From Acidiferrobacterales bacterium (GTDB lineage: Bacteria > Pseudomonadota > Gammaproteobacteria > Acidiferrobacterales > Sulfurifustaceae), in contig CAKKQL010000185.1 in NCBI GenBank assembly GCA_919902095.1, positions 1 through 23,610 on the forward strand: DNA of 23,610 nucleotides. The letters run 5' to 3'. The position numbers were made by a program, and so were the translations under genes. Shown piece after piece: positions 15,990-22,486 of the stretch. The notes under the pieces were generated by a model that searched no databases, had not been told where the DNA came from, and saw only the letters and a program-made list of their open reading frames with translations. How positions within the stretch are numbered: position 1 is the stretch's first letter; each line of letters begins with the position of its first letter.

Positions 15990-17228
15990 TCAACGCTTGG
16001 ATTTGGATTTAGCTTTCGCCTTCGGCTTCACCGCCGTCGGTTGCTTCTGGATGATGCCTTTCTCGAGATCCACCGTCTCGGTCTTGGCGAGTTCGCGCTC
16101 CAACACCCAGCTGCCTTGCTTCTGCCGGAACAGGTACGACGCCTTCACCGGTTCCTCGGCCGGCAGCGGGCGATAGCTTACCTCGCACACACCGAGGCGG
16201 TTCTTGTCATTATGCTTCGCGGTAAATTCAGCGCCGTAAATGCCCTTCGTTGGATGTTTTTTGACGACGTCTTTTTCCAGCCGCGCGGCGGTCTGATAGA
16301 TCAGTTGCTTCTCCGGCGCGCTCTCCGCGGTCGGAGTTTCGTGCGGATGCGCCTCGGCAATCTGGCCGGCGCCGAGCACGCGTAACACGCGCCATGCGTC
16401 CTGGTCCTTGATGAACTGGAAGCGCTGCACCGTCGGCGTGCCCTCGCCCACCTGATAGGCAGCCTCGAGATACCCGGTCTTGGCCTTGGCCGGGTCGCCG
16501 GGAACGATGTAGTGCCCGTCGCGCAGGTCCACGTCCCTGACCGGCTTGTCCGGGTCGTCTTTCAAAATTTCGCGCAGCGCGATGTATTCGAGCGTGTCCA
16601 CGGAATCCGCGCCCAGGTCGGGCTTGCCATTGACGATGCGAAAGCCGCGGACATCGGTCTCGAACGTGCCGGCGACCGCGCTCTTGCCCTCGTCCGGCAG
16701 CGTGAGCTTGATCCGGCCCGGCAGCTTCTTGTCCTTCTCCGGCCCGAACTCGAGCTTGAGCGTGTATTTCTCCGCGAACTCCTGGCGCGCCGGTTCCTCC
16801 TGGCCCGCTTCGCGGAAACTCACGTGCACGCGCGGCACGTCGGCGCCGGCTGCGTTCTCGAACGCGAATTTCTTGTCCGCCGGCGTTTCCCACTTGTTGC
16901 CCGGCAGATAGATACGCACCTCGACCTCGACCGCATCGCCCGTGCCCTGGCGCAGCACCAGCGCGCCCTCCTCGAACACCGCGCTATCCACGGCAAATGC
17001 CTTGCCGAGCAGTTGCCCCTTGGGCGGATGCGCCGGGAATTCCGGCGCGGGCGGCTTGGGAGCGGGCTTCGGCGGCGGGGGCGGCGCCTTCGGCTCTTCC
17101 TTGCCGAGCAGCCCGGTCAGAAAACCGAGCCCGTCGCCGCCTTGCATGCGGAAATAGACGCCCGCCGCAATGACGACCACCAGCACCAGCACGACGATCT
17201 GAATCAGCGTTTTTTTGTTCAAGTTCAT
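15990..17228 (-). CDS. Membrane-anchored periplasmic protein of unknown function
   Basis: 412 aa, not recognised. The ATG at 17226-17228 begins MNLNKKTLIQIVVLVLVVVI, a single N-terminal membrane anchor (residues about 8-26). A Pro/Lys/Ala-rich linker follows (about 44-64, with KAPPPPPKPAPKPPAPEFP). The rest, presumably periplasmic, is rich in charged and beta-prone strands, with repeated phrases such as LKLEFGPEKDKKLPGRIKLT and RDGHYIVPGDP, and looks like several small beta domains. The tail is a Lys/Ala run (PKAKAKSKSKR). There is one cysteine (GVCEVSYRPL) and no catalytic motif. The anchor plus proline-linker design resembles cell-envelope scaffolding proteins such as TonB or FimV-like ones, without homology I can claim. 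A terminator follows. Confidence 0.82.
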   Translation of the reverse strand: MNLNKKTLIQIVVLVLVVVIAAGVYFRMQGGDGLGFLTGLLGKEEPKAPPPPPKPAPKPPAPEFPAHPPKGQLLGKAFAVDSAVFEEGALVLRQGTGDAVEVEVRIYLPGNKWETPADKKFAFENAAGADVPRVHVSFREAGQEEPARQEFAEKYTLKLEFGPEKDKKLPGRIKLTLPDEGKSAVAGTFETDVRGFRIVNGKPDLGADSVDTLEYIALREILKDDPDKPVRDVDLRDGHYIVPGDPAKAKTGYLEAAYQVGEGTPTVQRFQFIKDQDAWRVLRVLGAGQIAEAHPHETPTAESAPEKQLIYQTAARLEKDVVKKHPTKGIYGAEFTAKHNDKNRLGVCEVSYRPLPAEEPVKASYLFRQKQGSWVLERELAKTETVDLEKGIIQKQPTAVKPKAKAKSKSKR

Positions 17229-17575
17229 TTTTAGGTCTATTCCTGCCTGCCGTGGATTGCCCGTTCGCTCCGGATGGTAAAGATATAGTATGCATGGGCA
17301 CGAATGCCACTGGCGGCGGGCGAATCGCCGCCGGTCGTCCGCCCGCCCGCCGTTAGCCGGAAATCGGCCACCTTGCCAACGAACACGCGACCGGCACCGC
17401 CAGAAATACAGGAAAATGCCGGTATATCGATGGCAGAACCGTGGATGTTTCCGGGCAACAGGCCGATGCAAATTGTATCGCGATTCGTCTGCCAGCATTT
17501 GCATTCCCGCGCCCTGGCCATGCTAGGATTTAAAGCCCCGAGGTATCCGGCACCAGTGGATAGAGGGACGCAGAC
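17229..17575. other. Divergent intergenic region with cfa promoter
   Basis: This 347-bp gap holds the promoters of two divergent genes. For cfa an extended -10, TGCTAGGAT (17521-17529), lies about 47 bp before the ATG. A 7-bp hairpin with arms GGCGGCG and CGCCGCC, around a GGCGAAT loop, lies near 17313-17333. No gene, RNA or repeat was recognised in the rest. Confidence 0.5.
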
Positions 17576-18856
17576 ATGAAAAACGACAAGGTCACGCCGC
17601 TTCGGATTCCGGTCGTGGCCAACGGAGAGTATTCCCCGGACCTGGCGAGCGAGCCCGGCCGCGTGTCGGCATCCGACCGCTGGCTTGCCCGCAAGCTGCT
17701 TACAGCGCTCGGCCGGCCGCCGCTGGCCATCGCGCTCTGGAACGACGAGGAGATTCGCACCTGCGCCGGCCGGCCGCTCGCGCGCGCGCTGCTGCGCGAC
17801 CGCGGCGCGCTGTACCGGCTGGCCGTCAACCCGGCGCTCCACTTCGGCGATCTCTACAGCGTCGGGCGCATCGAGGTCGAGGGCAATCTGGTCGAGTTCA
17901 TCGAGGCCTCGTACCGCGCGTACGACCACCCCGACCACCTGAAGCTGCTCAAGAAGCTGCAAGAGCGCGTGCTCAACCGCCCGCGCGCCAACACCCTGAC
18001 CGGTTCGCGGGCCAACATCCATCATCATTACGACCTCGGCAACGAGTTCTACGAACTCTGGCTCGACACCGAGGCGATGCAGTACACCTGCGCCTACTTT
18101 TCCGATCCCGCCATGACCATCGAGCAGGCGCAGGTCGCCAAGCTCGACCACGTCTGCCGCAAGCTGCGGCTCAAACCCGGCGACCGCGTGGTCGAGGCCG
18201 GCTGCGGCTGGGGCGGACTCGCGCGCCACATGGCGAAGCATTACGGCGCCACGGTGCGCGCCTACAACATTTCGCACGCACAGGTGCTGTACGCGCGCGC
18301 AAAGGCCAAGGCCATGGGCCTCGACGGGAAAGTCGAATACGTCGAGGACGACTATCGCAACATCTCAGGGGAATACGACGTGTTCGTATCGGTCGGCATG
18401 CTGGAGCATGTCGGCCCGGAAAATTACCGCGGGCTTTCGAACGTGATCGACCGCGCGCTCACGCCGCACGGGCGCGGCCTCATCCACACCATCGGTCGCA
18501 ACCGCACGGCGCGTATGAACGCCTGGATCGAGAAGCGCATCTTCCCCGGCGGCCATCCGCCCACGCTCGGGGAAATGATGCCGATTTTCGAGACCAATTA
18601 TTTCTCAGTGCTGGATGTGGAGAACCTGCGCCTGCACTACGCCAAGACCCTGGAACACTGGCTCGCGCGCTTCGATCGGCAGGCGGAGAAGGTTGAAGCA
18701 ATGTACGGCCACCACTTCGTACGCGCCTGGCGGCTGTATCTCGCGGGCTCGATTGCGGCCTTCACCACCGGCTCGCTGCAGCTGTTCCAGGTCGCCTTCG
18801 CCCGCGGCACCGATAATGAGCTGCCGTGGTCACGGGAGCATCTGTATAAATCCTGA
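17576..18856 (+). CDS. cfa: Cyclopropane-fatty-acyl-phospholipid synthase
   Basis: 426 aa, within the usual range of about 380-430. It transfers a methylene group from S-adenosylmethionine to cis double bonds of membrane phospholipid acyl chains, usually on entry to stationary phase or acid stress. The N-terminal lipid-binding domain (about 45-140, RLAVNPALHFGDLYSVGRIE) precedes the methyltransferase core. Motifs: NIHHHYDLGNEFYELWLD (bicarbonate and substrate pocket), MQYTCAYF, SAM motif I VVEAGCGWGG (206-214), and VSVGMLEHVG with the conserved Glu. The tail TGSLQLFQVAFARG is also typical. A GAGG site precedes the ATG. It is monocistronic; degraded sequence follows. Confidence 0.95.
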   Translation: MKNDKVTPLRIPVVANGEYSPDLASEPGRVSASDRWLARKLLTALGRPPLAIALWNDEEIRTCAGRPLARALLRDRGALYRLAVNPALHFGDLYSVGRIEVEGNLVEFIEASYRAYDHPDHLKLLKKLQERVLNRPRANTLTGSRANIHHHYDLGNEFYELWLDTEAMQYTCAYFSDPAMTIEQAQVAKLDHVCRKLRLKPGDRVVEAGCGWGGLARHMAKHYGATVRAYNISHAQVLYARAKAKAMGLDGKVEYVEDDYRNISGEYDVFVSVGMLEHVGPENYRGLSNVIDRALTPHGRGLIHTIGRNRTARMNAWIEKRIFPGGHPPTLGEMMPIFETNYFSVLDVENLRLHYAKTLEHWLARFDRQAEKVEAMYGHHFVRAWRLYLAGSIAAFTTGSLQLFQVAFARGTDNELPWSREHLYKS

Positions 18857-18896
18857 GTAGACAGGATTAAGACCGTACTTAACCCAGAACCGCTAG

Positions 18897-19001
18897 GTGG
18901 CAGAACCCGGTTGCTGGTCACAGGGAAAGTCTGAGCAGGAAACGCTCGACAACATCCACGATGCGATCGAAGGGGGCCTAGCCGCGCTTATTAGTGGATA
19001 A
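18897..19001 (+). pseudogene. HicB antitoxin C-terminal remnant (copy 1)
   Basis: The frame reads VAEPGCWSQGKSEQETLDN then IHDAIEGGLAALISG and a stop (TAA 18999-19001). PGCWSQG plus a LEEALxNIxDAIxxxL helix is the hallmark of the HicB partial RNase-H-like domain. The N-terminal part is missing: a TAG lies immediately upstream and no HicA gene is near. It is about 80% identical to the second copy at 19878-20003. Confidence 0.75.
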
Positions 19002-19047
19002 GGTTCCTGACACCTTATTCCCCAGTCCACCGAAAACGGTGACAGTT

Positions 19048-19338
19048 TCAGGCTGCGTGACGACGCACCTCTCGGGTCAAACGCGTCCCCAGCACGGTTC
19101 GCGCCTCCTCGATGTCGTAGTCCGACTGAAGCCCCATCCAGAATCCCTCGGAAGTGCCGAAATAGCGCGCCAATCGCAGGGCCGTATCCGCCGTAATCGC
19201 GCGCTTGCCGAGCACGATCTCGTTGATACGGCGCGGTGGTACGCCGATATCGCGTGCCAAGCGGTTCTGACTGACGCTCATCGGCTTCAGGAACTCCTCC
19301 AGCAACACTTCCCCGGGATGCACGTTTTTTAGCTTCAT
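19048..19338 (-). CDS. higA: HigA-type antitoxin (XRE HTH)
   Basis: 96 aa, the normal size for HigA/VapI antitoxins. It opens with the family signature MKLKNVHPGEVLLEEFLKPM and continues with a helix-turn-helix of the XRE type (VSQNRLARDIGVPPRRINEIVLGKRAITADTALRLARYFG, about 21-60), followed by SEGFWMGLQSDYDIEEA. Unlike most antitoxins, HigA lies downstream of its toxin; here it starts 8 bp after the HigB stop. It neutralises HigB by binding it and represses the operon, presumably through the 19-bp dyad upstream of higB. Confidence 0.93.
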   Translation of the reverse strand: MKLKNVHPGEVLLEEFLKPMSVSQNRLARDIGVPPRRINEIVLGKRAITADTALRLARYFGTSEGFWMGLQSDYDIEEARTVLGTRLTREVRRHAA

Positions 19339-19346
19339 GGCGTCAC

Positions 19347-19631
19347 CTAGTCGTGATAGTCCGTAATTTCGACCGCACCGGCATTACCGTCCTGCCACAC
19401 AAAACATATCCGCCACTGATCGTTGATGCGGATACTGTGCTGGCCTCTGCGGTCGCCTTTGAGGGCTTCGAGCCGATTCGCGGGCGGGACCCGCAAGTCC
19501 TGGAGCGCCTTGGCGCTGTTGAGCATGCGCAGCTTGCGGCGAGCCACCTGCTGGATATCCCGCGGCAGGCGCCGCGAGCCCTCGCCGGACCATATCTTCT
19601 CGGTTTCCCTGTCCCGAAAATCCTTAATCAC
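19347..19631 (-). CDS. higB: HigB-type toxin (RelE superfamily mRNA interferase)
   Basis: 94 aa from a GTG at 19629-19631 (VIKDFRDRETEKIWSGEGS); HigB proteins are about 92 aa and start at this residue. An ATG at 19667 would add 12 unrelated residues overlapping the operator. The RelE fold is seen in RRKLRMLNSAKALQDLRVPP, RLEALKGDRRGQHSIRINDQWRICF and the ending DGNAGAVEITDYHD, with the usual basic and His residues of ribosome-dependent mRNA cleavage. HigB-HigA order and 8-bp spacing are typical. There is no ribosome binding site before the GTG; the promoter position suggests a leaderless message. Confidence 0.92.
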   Translation of the reverse strand: MIKDFRDRETEKIWSGEGSRRLPRDIQQVARRKLRMLNSAKALQDLRVPPANRLEALKGDRRGQHSIRINDQWRICFVWQDGNAGAVEITDYHD

Positions 19632-19656
19632 GGGCGAAACATAACGCCAACCGCTA

Positions 19657-19675
19657 TATAACGTCAAGCGTTATA
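19657..19675 (-). promoter_or_regulatory. higBA operator/promoter
   Basis: TATAACG-TCAAG-CGTTATA is a perfect inverted repeat (7-bp arms, 5-bp spacer), the likely HigA operator. On minus it overlaps a -35-like TTGACG (19662-19667). A TATGTT follows as possible -10, placing the transcription start at or next to the GTG of higB. Confidence 0.72.
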
Positions 19676-19877
19676 CGACGGCCCTGCCAGACAAACAATT
19701 ACGATGGGTAAGCCGCCATGGGCGCACGCAAATGTGGCTATTCTTCATCGGCGGTGCACCGACTCTCGCGCGCCCACGGCTCCGTTACTGGCTACTCGTC
19801 CCATCTGCTGTCGAAAACATATTTACTACGAAAAATGCCTGTCGGGTTCGACAGCGGAGGCGTTTCAACTACTCTGA

Positions 19878-20003
19878 CCCCTTGATTCTGGTCCAGACCT
19901 GCCCGGTTGCTGGTCACAGGGAAAGTCTGCGCTGGAAGCGCTCGGCAACATTCATGACGCTATCGAAGAGTACCTAGCCGCACTTAGTGGAGGAGGTTCC
20001 TGA
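19878..20003 (+). pseudogene. HicB antitoxin C-terminal remnant (copy 2)
   Basis: The frame runs from just after a TGA (19875-19877): GPDLPGCWSQGKSALEALGN then IHDAIEEYLAALSGGGS and TGA (20001-20003). It preserves the PDLPGCWSQG strand and the LEALxNIxDAIEEYL helix of HicB better than copy 1, but lacks the first strands and any DNA-binding tail. No HicA partner is present on either side. Confidence 0.78.
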
Positions 20004-20085
20004 CATCTTTATTCTCGACCAGTAACCGTGGTCCGTCCCTGAAGCTCCCCGCGTGAATTAAGTATGGTGTCCCCGGAATTGGGTT

Positions 20086-20092
20086 TTAGGCC
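20086..20092 (-). other. Truncated attC (inverse core of the third cassette)
   Basis: On minus the sequence GGCCTAAAAC (about 20092-20083) carries the bases GGCCTAA that complement TTAGGCC at the start of the same cassette, as the inverse core of its attC should. Beyond it no second arm or GTTRRRY core is found; unrelated sequence begins within a few bases. Confidence 0.5.
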
Positions 20093-20124
20093 GCGACTGA
20101 GAATAACTGGGGCCAATATACGCG

Positions 20125-20703
20125 TCAGCGGAGAAATTTGATGAACGTCAGGAACTTCACAAATTCGAGTTGCCAGTAGTCAAACGCCCCTTGAGCTTCG
20201 GCAAGTGTGCGTCCTTGTCCGCCGCAAGCTACGGTCCAGCTTACGTCGGGCACGGTCATCGTGGTAGTGGAAACGCTCCGAACCCACTGTGTTCCAGAGG
20301 GAGTGCCAACGGAATACTGGACGTTGTAGGTCTGCGCGGGAATACCGCTCAAGGCACCGTTTCCAACCGAAATGACGCGTACATTGCCAAAGCTGACGGA
20401 GAGGCCGCGGGCGATACCTTCGAGGTCGGGTGTCTCGACCATTGCCGCATTGATTTCGGCTTGTGAATGACCACGTAGCGCGGGAAATGTCTTAACGATG
20501 ACAGCGCATTCAGCGTAAGGCGTTCCGCTTGGTGAGACGAATTTCAAGCGTGAATTCCCGGTTGCTGGTGGTTGACGTGACCAATTTGCAGGTGCCTTGG
20601 CCGAAAAGGGCCTCGGAGACTCTGTAATTGTGACCGACTGCGCCGCTGCTAAGGGGGCAATGAAAACGGCCAGCAATACTGCTATCGAAAGGTAGCGTTT
20701 CAT
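20125..20703 (-). CDS. Cassette-borne exported protein, unknown function
   Basis: 192 aa from the ATG at 20701-20703, chosen because it puts a clean signal peptide at the N-terminus (MKRYLSIAVLLAVFIAPLAA, cleavage near AAAQ-S). An ATG at 20733, only a few bases inside the cassette, would add 10 residues. The mature part (PFSAKAPANWSRQPPATGNS onward) has strand-rich sequence resembling PsbP/Mog1/DcrB-like lipoprotein folds (start 'F...P.NW', mid AECAVIVKTFP, late QWVRSVSTTTMTVPDVSW). It has two cysteines that could bridge. The function is unknown; the fold comparison is only an impression. It is the third cassette on minus and its attC is truncated downstream. Confidence 0.75.
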   Translation of the reverse strand: MKRYLSIAVLLAVFIAPLAAAQSVTITESPRPFSAKAPANWSRQPPATGNSRLKFVSPSGTPYAECAVIVKTFPALRGHSQAEINAAMVETPDLEGIARGLSVSFGNVRVISVGNGALSGIPAQTYNVQYSVGTPSGTQWVRSVSTTTMTVPDVSWTVACGGQGRTLAEAQGAFDYWQLEFVKFLTFIKFLR

Positions 20704-20744
20704 GCTTACGTTGGTGGCAAAAGGATTCGTCATTAGGGTACGAG

Positions 20745-20807
20745 GCCTAACGTGAAGTTGAGGGGCGCCGCGCTTTCGCGGCGGCCCTCTCGAACGTGGG
20801 GTTAGGC
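20745..20807 (-). other. attC site 1 (63 bp)
   Basis: Bounded on plus by GCCTAAC (20745-20751) and GTTAGGC (20801-20807). Inside, GAGGGGCGCCGCGC and GCGGCGGCCCTC pair around TTTC, with the extra unpaired bases typical of folded attC bottom strands. On minus it ends the cassette of the HEPN-like gene (stop at 20812), and the next cassette starts after the core G^TTAGGC. Confidence 0.88.
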
Positions 20808-20811
20808 CACA

Positions 20812-21309
20812 TTATAGCGGGTACAGCCAATCAATGACCTTGAGGCGAAATGCTTCAAGATTATTTGCAGCAACATCGAGGCGGATTAGGTCGGCTTTGA
20901 ATGCCTCAGGTTGTAATTCTTCTTCCGTCTCTTCCCGTTCGCCTTTTTTACCGCGAAGCTTCGAGTTGGTTCGAAGCAATCCTTCACGTCCATGAACATT
21001 GATCCAGCGGTTGTATCTTGAGTGGACAAGTTCGTTTCTTCGATCACCAAGTTCACCAAGCTCAATTATGAGCTTGTGAAACTCGGCCTTGCTTGAAGGT
21101 TCCGTGTTTGTTCGTAGGTCAACGAACCGTGCAAAGAGTACATCAGCGCTTTTCAGTCTTTTGCCGTACTCAAGCTCGTTTACAAGTATGCGAACGACCT
21201 CGCTGTCAGCATTCGATAGTAGCTCGAGCAGATTGTTTATAGATTCCTCTAAGTGCTGAAAGGAAACAACGAACTGGCCGAGCTGGTGGTAGGCGGTGGG
21301 CGTATTCAT
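20812..21309 (-). CDS. Cassette-borne HEPN-like protein, candidate RNase
   Basis: 165 aa, largely alpha-helical. The start MNTPTAYHQLGQFVVSFQHL leads to a helix pair and then GDRRNELVHSRYNRW, where R91 and H96 make an Rx4H motif at the end of a helix. That is the catalytic signature of HEPN RNases in toxins, Cas and abortive-infection proteins. A charged linker (RGKKGEREETEEELQ) precedes a last helix (FKADLIRLDVAANNLEAFRL). The HEPN fold is inferred from motif and helix pattern only. The gene fills its cassette: the start is 8 bp after the core, and the stop 5 bp before attC 1. There is no partner nucleotidyltransferase. Codon use is more A+T-rich than the flanking genes. Confidence 0.8.
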   Translation of the reverse strand: MNTPTAYHQLGQFVVSFQHLEESINNLLELLSNADSEVVRILVNELEYGKRLKSADVLFARFVDLRTNTEPSSKAEFHKLIIELGELGDRRNELVHSRYNRWINVHGREGLLRTNSKLRGKKGEREETEEELQPEAFKADLIRLDVAANNLEAFRLKVIDWLYPL

Positions 21310-21316
21310 TTGTGTG

Positions 21317-21397
21317 GCCTAACGTTCGCGTTAACCCGCGAGCAAAAGGGGCGCGAAGCGCCGCTTTTGCGAGTCGGTGTTGAACGCGTTGTTAGCC
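21317..21397 (-). other. attC site 2 (81 bp)
   Basis: Bounded on plus by GCCTAAC (21317-21323) and GTTAGCC (21391-21397). Inner arms GCAAAAGGGGCGC and GCGCCGCTTTTGC pair around GAA, and the outer bases AACG/CGTT continue the stem. On minus the inverse core GGCTAAC comes first, 7 bp after the stop of the TOPRIM-like gene, and the recombination core GTTAGGC last, just before the HEPN-like gene. Confidence 0.88.
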
Positions 21398-21403
21398 ATC
21401 AGT

Positions 21404-22453
21404 TCATATGGTGTGCTGTACGAATCGAAGAAACTGGCCAAGCTCTGTTTTTTCCATAAAATTGTCGTTGTTCCACCAAACAGAGTGATTCAAGATATCT
21501 CCCACGGCAGCGGCGTATTCCATCTTGATGGGTTCCATATCAATTCCGTAATTTTCGCTCAGCCGATCAGCGAAGCGACGGTTGTTGTCTTTCAGCTTGG
21601 CAACGAACTCATCCTTTGTAACACCATCTATAAAGCCCAGCTCCGATAACGCTGAGTAAGCTAAAGGGAGTGGAATTGCCGACTCGAAATCATGCTGGAA
21701 GACGAAGGTATGTTCCTGAACTACCAGCCCGCTATCGACAAGATTTCGAAAAACATCCGTATTTTTTCCGTCTGCGTCACCTTGGGCATGAACGACAAAA
21801 CCTTGTTGCTTGTACCGCTCCAAGAGCATATGAATACGCTTAGATCGACGATTCCCCTTGCCACCATAGACCTCGACAACTAGATCCAGAAACCAGGACG
21901 AATGTGACTTTCTGAGTTCATCAAGGAATGCCTTTTCAGAATACCCCTCCACAAATAAAACTGGGCTCTTTGTTTTGAAGTCCGGCAAGTCTTTCCAATA
22001 AAACGCGAGACTATCAAGATGACCGCGCAGTGGTGCAACTCGGCTATATAGATAGGGCGCAAGCTCTCCGAAGAATTCGTGGAAACCCCTGTTCATGTTC
22101 ATCCCGATCCACTGTTCGGAGGAATAGACAAAACTGTAAAAGTGAAACGCTCCGTCAAGAAAATTTTGTTGGTGTGTGGGATTCATCTTCTCAATCAAAG
22201 GGTATGCCGCGCTAACGAGATTTCGCAAGCAATCGGCTGCGACACCGCACTTAATGTCAATCGAGCGCGCAGGATTGGCCGGGTGTTTTTGGGCAAACTT
22301 GCAGTAATCCCAACGTCCGCACTTATGGCATTCGAAGTAGGGAATCCATTGCTCGATTAATAGGTCCGCCAGGGACTCCATCGAATAGTCCCCATCAAGC
22401 GGTATTCGCTCGACCCCGTATATATCACAGATGGAAAGGCCCGAAAAATTCAT
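21404..22453 (-). CDS. Cassette-borne TOPRIM-like protein with N-terminal cysteine cluster
   Basis: 349 aa from the ATG at 22451-22453, which follows the cassette core by 9 bp; a farther ATG at 22546 lies outside the cassette boundary and would read through a 22-bp palindrome. The N-terminal part holds C42-x2-C45-x5-C51 and C69, C75, which could bind zinc or an Fe-S cluster. From residue 164 a TOPRIM pattern appears: SPVLFVEGYSEKAFLDEL (Glu169), then VEVYGGKGNRR, HAQGDADGK (Asp226, Asp228), and HDFESAIP as in OLD-type nucleases. TOPRIM domains cut or rejoin nucleic acids with Mg2+; OLD and PARIS AriB defence proteins share this fold. No ATPase domain or partner is fused. The exact family is not recognised. 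Confidence 0.82.
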   Translation of the reverse strand: MNFSGLSICDIYGVERIPLDGDYSMESLADLLIEQWIPYFECHKCGRWDYCKFAQKHPANPARSIDIKCGVAADCLRNLVSAAYPLIEKMNPTHQQNFLDGAFHFYSFVYSSEQWIGMNMNRGFHEFFGELAPYLYSRVAPLRGHLDSLAFYWKDLPDFKTKSPVLFVEGYSEKAFLDELRKSHSSWFLDLVVEVYGGKGNRRSKRIHMLLERYKQQGFVVHAQGDADGKNTDVFRNLVDSGLVVQEHTFVFQHDFESAIPLPLAYSALSELGFIDGVTKDEFVAKLKDNNRRFADRLSENYGIDMEPIKMEYAAAVGDILNHSVWWNNDNFMEKTELGQFLRFVQHTI

Positions 22454-22456
22454 TTC

Positions 22457-22468
22457 CTGATGGCTAAC
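22457..22468 (-). other. Leading cassette core (5' boundary of the array)
   Basis: GTTAGCC on minus (22468-22462) followed by ATCAG. The same 12 bases occur inverted at the far end of this cassette (21391-21402 on plus), as expected of the cassette's own core and inverse core. No attC arms are seen at higher coordinates. Confidence 0.65.
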
Positions 22469-22486
22469 TAGATATAGCTGGACGAA

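Larger units (their letters stand above)
18906..20014. repeat. Direct-repeat pair flanking the higBA module
   Basis: Copy 1 (about 18906-19020) and copy 2 (about 19902-20014) share CCCGGTTGCTGGTCACAGGG, then a diverged middle, and end in GGTTCCTGACA(C/T)CT and TTATTC. Both contain hicB 3' ends. They bracket the roughly 880 bp that contain higBA. The common end with GGTTCCTGACACC resembles, from memory, short repeat ends seen near mobile sequences. Confidence 0.7.
19668..20124. other. Degraded intergenic region
   Basis: These 457 bp hold the second hicB remnant and the end of the cassette array, but no intact gene. The first 200 bp (to about 19870) have no recognisable coding or RNA feature. 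A short self-complementary GTCGGGTTCGAC near 19841-19856 is not part of a tRNA. A phrase AAGTATGGTGTCCCCGGAAT (20060-20079) abuts the truncated attC at 20086. Confidence 0.5.
20086..22468 (-). mobile_element. Three-cassette integron-type array without integrase in the window
   Basis: Read on minus, three gene-attC units follow each other: 22468-21392, 21391-20802 and 20801 to about 20086. Each unit begins with TTAGSC bases that are the exact complement of the inverse core of its own attC: GTTAGCC with GGCTAAC, GTTAGGCC with GGCCTAAC, and GTTAGGCC with GGCCTAA. This is expected if each had been a circular cassette. Every gene points the same way and nearly fills its cassette. Base composition is lower in G+C than the flanks for two of the three. 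No tyrosine integrase is present. attI versus a secondary insertion point cannot be decided at 22468. Confidence 0.82.

Noticed and set aside
19841..19856. GTCGGGTTCGAC as a tRNA T-arm
   Set aside because: The stems do not fit a 5-bp T-arm with a seven-base loop, and no anticodon or acceptor arm is present.
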